DNA from: Planctomycetota bacterium
GTDB lineage: Bacteria; Planctomycetota; Phycisphaerae; WQYP01
DNA: 5,625 bases
Assembly: GCA_021780285.1 (NCBI GenBank)
Contig: JAJXZA010000405.1
Span: 1-5,625 of the forward strand
Direction: 5' to 3'
In this document: in pieces, positions 1 to 5,625 of the stretch
Numbering within the stretch: position 1 is the first letter of the stretch
How the letters are laid out: every line of letters starts with the position of its first letter
Translations under genes and position numbers: made by a program
Notes under the pieces: generated by a model
The model's database searches: none
Told to the model about the DNA's origin: nothing
What the model saw: the letters and a program-made list of their open reading frames with translations, nothing else

Positions 1-1007
<1,007 letters not shown>

Positions 1008-1015
1008 GAGTTAAT

Positions 1016-1020
1016 CTTCC
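1016..1020 (-). promoter_or_regulatory. Ribosome binding site of secA
   Basis: GGAAG on the minus strand sits eight bases before the ATG at 1007. It selects this ATG over the internal Met10 codon. A 10-base palindrome, CATTCGAATG (1025-1034), lies just upstream of it in the leader. Confidence 0.7.
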
Positions 1021-1068
1021 AAATCATTCGAATGTTTTAATCAAATAACAAATCGGCATGGGCCTATA

Positions 1069-1081
1069 TGGCACCGTGCCA
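1069..1081. repeat. Palindrome TGGCAC-C-GTGCCA in the secA leader
   Basis: Two six-base arms flank a single central base. As RNA it could fold only as a short stem; as DNA it has the symmetry of an operator half-site pair. It lies 62 bases upstream of the secA ATG. No regulator is known for it, and chance occurrence is possible. Confidence 0.35.
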
Positions 1082-1090
1082 CCGAAGCCG

Positions 1091-1152
1091 AGCGAACGCG
1101 GCTGCACGATGTAACGACGCTGTGTTTTTGGCTATCGTGCAGATTGTTCGCT
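1091..1152 (-). promoter_or_regulatory. Two-part stem-loop between the small ORF and secA (possible secA leader switch)
   Basis: Seen directly: outer arms AGCGAAC (1152-1146) and GTTCGCT (1097-1091) pair over 7 bp. After a small internal loop, inner arms CTGCACGAT (1142-1134) and ATCGTGCAG (1110-1102) pair over 9 bp, leaving a 23-base loop. The base of the stem lies within the TAG stop codon (1153-1151) of the upstream ORF, so ribosomes ending or stalling there would touch or open it. No T-tract follows the stem in the secA direction, so it does not look like an intrinsic terminator. A competing 5-bp hairpin, AGCCG/CGGCT (1103-1099 with 1090-1086), shares bases with the 3' arm. The secA ribosome binding site is about 70 bases downstream and is not inside the stem. 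A regulatory role is inference. Confidence 0.55.
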
Positions 1153-1582
1153 AAAGCAGGTTATGAGGCGGGGCAAGCAGACATTGGCGACGTATAAACC
1201 GCATCTGCCGCAGCAGAGGCTGTACACCTGTGAATGTGGGACGATCGAGCAGTGCCTCGGGTGCAGGCGACAAGGCTTGTTCTTGTGTTTGTGATAGCGC
1301 GGTAATGTGCCAAAGATGGTTTCGGCCCGTTAAGCCAGAGATCCGCAGTGAGGCGGCCCGCAGCAGCCCCTTAAATTGCTGCATGGGCAAGAAAAGATGG
1401 TCGCGAGGTGTCGCAGCGCCGCTAAACAGAGGTGTTGGCGTGGTTGCCAACGAAAACTCGTTACTGCTTGAACTTGGATTGCTGCCGGCCCTTCGTGCGA
1501 CGCTGGCTGTGGCACAACAGGACGCCAGCAAAGCGAATACGGCCAATGCGCACGATACCGCCTTGGCGGCATTGCCCCCCAA
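1151..1582 (-). CDS. Small putative exported protein upstream of secA; candidate SecM-like secretion monitor
   Basis: This 143-residue product is not a family I recognise. Residues 7-29 (AKAVSCALAVFALLASCCATASVA region) resemble a short signal peptide, with either a lipobox-like LASC (19-22) or a type I cleavage site after ASVA. A Ser/Thr/Pro-rich stretch (about 33-60) follows, then a moderately basic part and the C-terminus RRQCLLAPPHNLL. The final Pro139 is four residues from the end, the same spacing as Pro166 in the 170-residue E. coli SecM, and APP recalls the RAPP arrest motif described for other Sec-monitoring peptides. The position directly upstream of secA, with a stem-loop at the stop codon, fits such a role. 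Weak points: the only plausible start is TTG at 1582, no clear ribosome binding site precedes it, and the frame is otherwise open back to a TGA at 1675. A run of six G codes for residues 2-3, so a sequencing or programmed frameshift to the GTG at 1614 is conceivable. That this frame is coding is probable; the function is a hypothesis. Confidence 0.55.
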   Translation of the reverse strand: MGGNAAKAVSCALAVFALLASCCATASVARRAGSNPSSSSNEFSLATTPTPLFSGAATPRDHLFLPMQQFKGLLRAASLRISGLTGRNHLWHITALSQTQEQALSPAPEALLDRPTFTGVQPLLRQMRFIRRQCLLAPPHNLL

Positions 1583-1641
1583 TGTGTACGAATTCGTAGA
1601 ATGTGTGCGATCACAAGGTCTAATAACTAAATCCTCATCTT

Positions 1642-1657
1642 GCGGGCTGCTGCCCGC
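1642..1657 (-). repeat. GC-rich hairpin in the 5' leader of the small ORF
   Basis: GCGGGC and GCCCGC form a perfect 6-bp stem around a four-base loop (TGCT on the plus strand). It lies between the candidate promoter (1700-1728) and the small ORF start (1582), so it would be in the untranslated leader. No T-run follows on either strand. The role is unknown. Confidence 0.4.
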
Positions 1658-1699
1658 CGCCCTGGAGCCATATCAGTATCGGCTCAATTGCAAGCATAT

Positions 1700-1728
1700 A
1701 TTATGGACGATATTGGCAAGCCATTCAA
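1700..1728 (-). promoter_or_regulatory. Candidate sigma70-type promoter for the small ORF-secA unit
   Basis: On the minus strand, TTGAAT (1728-1723) and CATAAT (1705-1700) are separated by exactly 17 bases, matching the -35 consensus at four of six and the -10 at five of six positions. The stretch is AT-rich compared with its surroundings. It lies downstream of the hairpin that follows the SGNH hydrolase gene and about 115 bases ahead of the small ORF start, so it could drive the small ORF and secA independently of the genes upstream. Pattern only; no start site is known. Confidence 0.45.
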
Positions 1729-1766
1729 CCGGCAGGTTTTTACACGCGGTCGTAGCTGGGCTTGAT

Positions 1767-1795
1767 CGCCGGCTGTAATAGTATTACAGCCGGCG
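1767..1795. terminator. Perfect 13-bp hairpin after the SGNH hydrolase gene, terminator-like
   Basis: CGCCGGCTGTAAT (1767-1779) and ATTACAGCCGGCG (1783-1795) are exact reverse complements around a three-base loop. It starts about 80 bases after the stop codon of the SGNH hydrolase on the minus strand and before the candidate promoter of the next unit, where a terminator would be expected. There is no T-tract on either strand, so it may act with Rho, stabilise the 3' end of the mRNA or be a dispersed repeat. The structure is certain; the function is inferred. Confidence 0.55.
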
Positions 1796-1873
1796 GCGGC
1801 AGTTGGTAAGCCTTGGCTCGTCCGCAACGCGCGTTACTTTGGTTCTGCATCGCATGGTGTAGTTGCAAGGCCT

Positions 1874-3262
1874 TTATTTTACCGGCATTAGCTCATAGTG
1901 ATCATCAAGCGGCTTGGCTGCCTCTCTTTCGGGGGGGAGCATGGCGGGAAGTGCGGAATAAATTGCACGGGCCAACTCTTCGCCATCGGTGCGAATATGT
2001 TTGCGAGCGGCGGGGCTGACCCCGGTCAAAATAAGGTCTGGGCCTCCCCATGGTGGGGTGTAGCCTTCGATGGGCAACTGAACATCGCGCCAAGCATAAA
2101 AGCGTGCTTGCGTACGATTCCACACCATGGCCAAAACATGATATGCCTGCAGCAACATGGGAGTGCGATACCGGGCGAGATTAATGCCTTGGGTCAGTGC
2201 AGCGGCGCTGAATGTGCCAATATTCTGACCATTAATACTCAGCATGTAGTGTTTGGCGGATAGGCCTTGAACCTTCAGAATCTCTTGATCAAGATGGCGA
2301 TATAAATGGTCGGCGTGAATAATGGCTGCCGCCGGAGCGTTGATAAACTTGAAGTTGGGTTTTGGCGCCTGCCAGCCGTTAACGGGTGGAAACTGCGGCC
2401 ATACTTCATGCAGCGACAGCATTGGAAATGGCAGTGCATGATCGTGCTGCGTCCAACTGACGCCGCCATCAGCCGCCTGTAAGTTTGATATGTGCGTGTT
2501 ATCGGCGAGTGTGACGGTGCCGCCGGCAATAGTAACCTTGCTTACCGTTGCGGGAGCAGCCCAATATTTTAGAAGCGCGGCTGCCATGATAAGTTGCCCC
2601 GCTGCACTTGGGTGTACCCGCCCGGGTATAACCTGGCTGGCAAATTGAGGCTGCGTGGCCTGCAGTTTTTTTATGATGGCCACCATAGGGGCGTTAAAAT
2701 CAACATAATAAAAGTGATGCGCGGCGGCGAACTGTTTATCAAATTGATCGTAGCGCTGCAACACGCTATTGTACCCACCGGGGAAACGCGGCTTTAGCGA
2801 AAAATCATCGTACGGCGATGGGCCGATGATCACAATGCGTACACCTGGAAGATGCTTTTGCAGTGCAGCCACGAGATGCTCATATCCACTTTTATAGATG
2901 GCGAAAAGGTGTTGATTAAAAGGCTTTCCACCTGCATCATTCATTGCGAGCATAATGGTTACAACATTGGGTTTAAATGGGTATACGTCGTGCTTGAGCC
3001 GCAAGCTGGTATTGCCGGACCATCCGCCGGTGACGCGGTCGGCCCCCACGCCCGAATCAACAAAATCAACTTTGAGGTTCGGAAATCGCGTGAGCACATA
3101 CGTTTCAACGGCTACGGGGTAGAACCGTTGCTCGGTGATGCTGTCGCCATAAAAACAGACGCGATCACCGTCGTGCAGAAAGAAGCTGCTGGCCGCACGG
3201 GCGCTGTTGAATGGCAGAAGACCGGCCATTGCCAGCATTGCGAGAACTACTATTCTGCACAT
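1874..3262 (-). CDS. Secreted SGNH/GDSL-family hydrolase with C-terminal extension
   Basis: The product has 462 residues. Residues 1-23 form a signal peptide with a likely cut after SARA, so the enzyme acts outside the cytoplasm. Block I is YGDSITEQ (38-45) with nucleophile Ser41; block II is DSGVGADRV (69-77); block III is LAMNDAGG (105-112) with Asn108; block V is GRVHPSAAG (214-222) with His217. The residue three before His, normally the catalytic Asp, is Gly214 here. The hydrolase domain ends near 235; the remaining 225 or so residues contain WTQHDHALPFPM, ILKVQGL and INGQNIGTFSAAALTQGINLA, a pattern I associate with planctomycete GDSL esterases, where it follows the lipase-like domain. 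Substrate unknown; an ester or acetyl group on a polysaccharide is plausible. The ATG start has AGAGG seven bases upstream. It follows pepA on the same strand after 133 bases. Family assignment is secure. Confidence 0.9.
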   Translation of the reverse strand: MCRIVVLAMLAMAGLLPFNSARAASSFFLHDGDRVCFYGDSITEQRFYPVAVETYVLTRFPNLKVDFVDSGVGADRVTGGWSGNTSLRLKHDVYPFKPNVVTIMLAMNDAGGKPFNQHLFAIYKSGYEHLVAALQKHLPGVRIVIIGPSPYDDFSLKPRFPGGYNSVLQRYDQFDKQFAAAHHFYYVDFNAPMVAIIKKLQATQPQFASQVIPGRVHPSAAGQLIMAAALLKYWAAPATVSKVTIAGGTVTLADNTHISNLQAADGGVSWTQHDHALPFPMLSLHEVWPQFPPVNGWQAPKPNFKFINAPAAAIIHADHLYRHLDQEILKVQGLSAKHYMLSINGQNIGTFSAAALTQGINLARYRTPMLLQAYHVLAMVWNRTQARFYAWRDVQLPIEGYTPPWGGPDLILTGVSPAARKHIRTDGEELARAIYSALPAMLPPEREAAKPLDDHYELMPVK

Positions 3263-3269
3263 GAAAAAA

Positions 3270-3274
3270 CCTCT
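3270..3274 (-). promoter_or_regulatory. Ribosome binding site of the SGNH hydrolase gene
   Basis: AGAGG on the minus strand is seven bases ahead of the ATG at 3262. The 133 bases between this gene and pepA hold a T-rich stretch (GTTTTTTAAATAT, minus strand) that might contain a -10 region, but no convincing -35 partner is seen. Confidence 0.65.
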
Positions 3275-3395
3275 GAGAAAAAGGATATTTAAAAAACGCC
3301 AAACTCATGCAACGCGATGGTCCGCCTCTTCGGGCGATATTACTCGTGCCAACGTAACTCTGCCACATTCGTTGCGGCAAATTACGGAGCCAACT

Positions 3396-4967
3396 TTATC
3401 CGCCGGCAGGTTGACTCAGGTAGTCGAGCATCAATCTTACGCCGAAACCGGAGGCCTGATCTCCCGCCCACCAACGATCATCCTTGCGCGGGTGCGCTAC
3501 GCCCGCAATATCGAGGTGGGCCCACGGCACGGTTGCATCCACAAAATGCTGCAGGAAAATGCCGCCCTGAATAGGGTGGGCCTCACGAGCACCGCTGTTT
3601 TGGATATCCGCATGCGGGCTTTTCATGAGCGGTTTATAGCGATCATGCAGCGGCAGCTGCCAGAGCCATTCGCCGGTACGCTTACCTGCAGCAATAAGGG
3701 CGTGGCCCAGCGCGTCATTGTTGCACATCATGCCGCCATAAACGCCACCCAGCGCCACCACCACGCCGCCGGTGAGGGTGGCCATGTCAACAATGGCTGC
3801 AGGCTTAAGCGTTTTGCAGGCGTACGCCAAAGCATCGGCAAGAATCATGCGGCCTTCCGCATCGGTATTGGTAATTTCAACCGTTTTTCCATTGTACATG
3901 CGAATGATATCCCCAGGTCGGTACGACAGTGCATCCACGCTGTTTTCCGCGACGGGTATCAGGCCCACGACGGGTTGAGGCAACTCCAGCGCGGCAACGG
4001 CCCGCATAATGCCCAACACCGCCATGCCGCCGCATTTGTCGTACTTCATGGCGTGCATGTCGGCGGCGGGTTTGATGGATATGCCTCCGGTATCAAATGT
4101 AACCGCCTTTCCTACCACGGCAATTGGCTTACGTCCGAGCATCTTGCCGCGCCCTTTGTGGCGCAGCACGATCAGGGCCGGTGGCTGTGCACTGCCGCTG
4201 CCCACCGCAAGCAACCCGCCCATGCCAAGCCGCCGCGCCTCGGTCGCGGAGATAATATTGCAGGAGAGGCCGACGCTTCGGGCCAGCGTCCTGGCTTCCT
4301 GCACCAGTCGGGTGGGGCCGGCGACGTTGCCGGGCAAGCAGGCAAGATAACGGGCGTAATTTGCGGAGTTTGCAATGATTGCGGCGTTTTTGACGGATTG
4401 TCTGGCTTGCGTAAGGGTGTCTGCAGTTGGCCAGAGCAATTCTAATTGCATTGCCGACGATGACGCGGCGGGCGGTGTCTCGTCGCTCTCGCCAGGGGTC
4501 TTGAACTCTGAAAAGGCAAAGCTGCCCAGCATAAAGCCTTCCGTCAGCAGCGAGGCGGCCTGCAGCAATCCCATTCGCTCCGGTAAAGCGGTTGGCGGCA
4601 ATATGGTGATATTTGTCAGCTTAAGATCGCGGGCGCTGCGGGCCACCGCTGCGGCCGCCCAACGGATGGTATCGGCATTTAATGCATCGGCCTTGCCCAG
4701 GCCGGCAACAATCACGCGGCCTGGCCGCGAACCCGACGCACAGGTAACGACGGTTCCGGCCTTGGCCTTAAAGTCGCCCAGCGCAGCGAGTTCCTGCAGG
4801 CGCGATTGCAATGCAGTCGGCAACTGCGCACTTATTTGCCACTTGCTGCCTTCGCTGACAAAAACCGCCAGAGCATCGGCCTTGGCATCTATCCGCGCGG
4901 CCACCGTACATTGACGGGCGTCAGATGGAAATTGTTTAATTTTGTGGGAGGTTCTGGTGCGAATCAT
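3396..4967 (-). CDS. pepA: Leucyl aminopeptidase, M17 family (cytosol aminopeptidase)
   Basis: This dinuclear-metal exopeptidase removes N-terminal residues from peptides in the cytoplasm and serves peptide turnover; the family forms hexamers. The 523-residue length is normal. The less conserved N-terminal domain includes DALAVFVSEG (31-40). The catalytic domain carries VVGKAVTFDTGGISIKPA (284-301), MKYDKCGG (307-314), NTDAEGR (367-373) and ATLTGGVVVALG (396-407). By alignment with E. coli PepA, metal ligands are Lys287, Asp292, Asp310, Asp369 and Glu371, with catalytic Lys299 and Arg373; all are present. No signal peptide is seen. The ATG at 4967 has GGAG eight bases upstream. A nine-codon reading frame (4993-4964) overlaps this start. 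It is divergent from the phosphatase-like gene at 5125. In E. coli, PepA also binds DNA; nothing here shows that role. Confidence 0.96.
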   Translation of the reverse strand: MIRTRTSHKIKQFPSDARQCTVAARIDAKADALAVFVSEGSKWQISAQLPTALQSRLQELAALGDFKAKAGTVVTCASGSRPGRVIVAGLGKADALNADTIRWAAAAVARSARDLKLTNITILPPTALPERMGLLQAASLLTEGFMLGSFAFSEFKTPGESDETPPAASSSAMQLELLWPTADTLTQARQSVKNAAIIANSANYARYLACLPGNVAGPTRLVQEARTLARSVGLSCNIISATEARRLGMGGLLAVGSGSAQPPALIVLRHKGRGKMLGRKPIAVVGKAVTFDTGGISIKPAADMHAMKYDKCGGMAVLGIMRAVAALELPQPVVGLIPVAENSVDALSYRPGDIIRMYNGKTVEITNTDAEGRMILADALAYACKTLKPAAIVDMATLTGGVVVALGGVYGGMMCNNDALGHALIAAGKRTGEWLWQLPLHDRYKPLMKSPHADIQNSGAREAHPIQGGIFLQHFVDATVPWAHLDIAGVAHPRKDDRWWAGDQASGFGVRLMLDYLSQPAGG

Positions 4968-5124
4968 TGGGAAGGCTCCATGGGGTAAAACATGTTAATA
5001 TTCATCGCCGCCGCGCCATGCTGCGACGTCAGCGGGCTCCGGCGGCGGCGCGTTGATGCCTGTGCTATTGTCGGCGGCATCGCCAAATGGTCAAGCGCCG
5101 GCGGGTATTTTGAAAGTTCATCAG
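4968..5124. other. Divergent intergenic region between pepA and the phosphatase-like gene
   Basis: These 157 bases must hold the start signals of both genes. Seen: GC-rich arms CGCCGCCG (5006-5013) and CGGCGGCG (5040-5047) that can pair, and an AT-rich patch at 4993-5002 whose minus-strand TATTAA could be a -10 for pepA, without a good -35. An in-frame ATG at 5056 would extend the plus-strand gene by 23 codons. No convincing plus-strand promoter is seen. Confidence 0.4.
4976..4979 (-). promoter_or_regulatory. Ribosome binding site of pepA
   Basis: GGAG on the minus strand lies eight bases before the ATG at 4967 and supports that start. The same bases are part of the short upstream reading frame MFYPMEPSQ. 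Confidence 0.65.
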
Positions 5125-5625
5125 ATGACTGAGGCTATTGCGACACGACTGGAATTATTGGGTTTAGCCGTGCGGCACAGGCTGCGCGCAAGCCAACTCG
5201 CCGGCGAGATTCATCGCTTTCATGAGGCGGTCGCACATGAGGGCGGCGACACCATCTTCTGGATTGACCGCAAAGTTGATGAGGCGATTCCGTTTGAGGT
5301 TGCGGCCTGGCCTGATGCGCTGTTGCCGGTGGAGCTGGTCATGGAGGGGTTGGGTGAGAGTGGTCAGCGGCGCATCGGCGACGAACATGAGCCGCTGAAA
5401 TACCGGCTGATGATTGACCCGATAGATGGCACGCGAAATATCATGTTTGATAAACGTTCAGGTTGGTTTTTAGCGGCCTTGGCTCCGGCACATCGGGCGG
5501 ATGGGGCCGAGCCGGTTGCGTTGTCTCGTCCTCAAAATTCACAAAATTGTATTGGCGTATGGCGTCGAAGGCTGCAGCGGTGCCAATTTGTTGTAAGTTG
5601 GTGTCTTAACCCAAAGTTCCTTATA
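5125..5625 (+). CDS. Inositol-monophosphatase-family protein, N-terminal part (runs off window; 3' end atypical)
   Basis: The 167 codons present belong to the FIG/inositol monophosphatase superfamily, Mg-dependent phosphatases of inositol phosphates, fructose-bisphosphate or nucleotide bisphosphates; the exact substrate cannot be told. Visible motifs are GGDTIFWIDRKVDEAI (40-55), VMEGLGESG (72-80) with the metal-binding Glu position, and MIDPIDGTRN (96-105) with metal-ligand Asp98 and Asp101, followed by DKRSGWFLAALAPA (109-122), a pattern I recall from planctomycete members. From about residue 130 the product (SRPQNSQNCIGVWRRRLQRC region) no longer matches the family, although the frame stays open to the edge. 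The ATG at 5125 fits the usual family N-terminus; its only ribosome-binding hint is a weak GAAAG. An in-frame ATG at 5056 is an alternative. It is transcribed away from pepA. Confidence 0.82.
   Translation, partial: MTEAIATRLELLGLAVRHRLRASQLAGEIHRFHEAVAHEGGDTIFWIDRKVDEAIPFEVAAWPDALLPVELVMEGLGESGQRRIGDEHEPLKYRLMIDPIDGTRNIMFDKRSGWFLAALAPAHRADGAEPVALSRPQNSQNCIGVWRRRLQRCQFVVSWCLNPKFLI

Noticed and set aside
1330..1614. Second minus-strand frame of 94 codons overlapping the small ORF
   Set aside because: The composition is Arg/His/Trp/Pro-rich and unlike a protein, there is no motif, and it looks like a shadow of the 143-codon frame.
1230..1778. Open plus-strand frame of 182 codons opposite the small pre-secA ORF
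   Set aside because: It starts with GTG without a ribosome binding site, contains no recognisable motif, and overlaps both the candidate promoter and the 13-bp hairpin. The opposite frame has a signal-peptide-like start and fits the secA context better. It is not excluded.
3207..4445. Long plus-strand open frame antisense to pepA
   Set aside because: pepA is unambiguous on the minus strand; this frame is low-complexity His/Arg/Gly-rich and shows no family motif.
5595..5625. Possible integron attC-like core (GTTGGTG...TTAACCC) near the right edge
   Set aside because: The core consensus is not met on either side and no paired arms are visible within the window.

Overview
The window is bacterial protein-coding DNA, moderately GC-rich, with four genes recognised by family and one small unrecognised ORF. 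Three of the recognised genes and the small ORF are on the minus strand; the last gene is on the plus strand. The best guess for the source is the Planctomycetota, probably the class Phycisphaerae. That rests on remembered family resemblance: SecA has an extra segment of about 60 residues ahead of its conserved FDVQL block; the SGNH hydrolase has a long C-terminal extension of a kind I associate with planctomycete secreted hydrolases; and the phosphatase-like protein has DTIF-IDR and IDPIDGTRN blocks. None of this was checked by a search.

Layout on the minus strand, in transcription order. pepA (4967 to 3396) encodes an M17 leucyl aminopeptidase with every metal and catalytic residue present. 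About 130 bases further on is a secreted SGNH/GDSL hydrolase (3262 to 1874); its catalytic Ser and His are present, but Gly stands where the catalytic Asp is usual. Then comes a stretch of about 290 bases with a 13-bp perfect hairpin (1767-1795), a sigma70-like promoter candidate (1700-1728) and a GC hairpin (1642-1657). It leads into a small ORF (1582 to 1151) and then, 143 bases later, secA (1007 to beyond base 1), of which the first 335 codons are present.

On the plus strand, an inositol-monophosphatase-family gene starts at 5125, divergent from pepA, and runs off the right edge. Its last 35 or so codons no longer look like the family.

The most interesting element is the small ORF ahead of secA. 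It has a signal-peptide-like N-terminus and ends ...LLAPPHNLL-stop, with the last proline four residues before the end. E. coli SecM, the secretion-monitoring arrest peptide encoded just upstream of secA, has the same spacing (RAGP followed by four residues). A two-part, 16-bp stem-loop starts inside the stop codon of the small ORF. Together with a candidate promoter of its own, this looks like a possible SecM-like secretion monitor and secA leader unrelated in sequence to known SecM. This is a hypothesis: the ORF has only a TTG start, no clear ribosome binding site and no recognised homologue.
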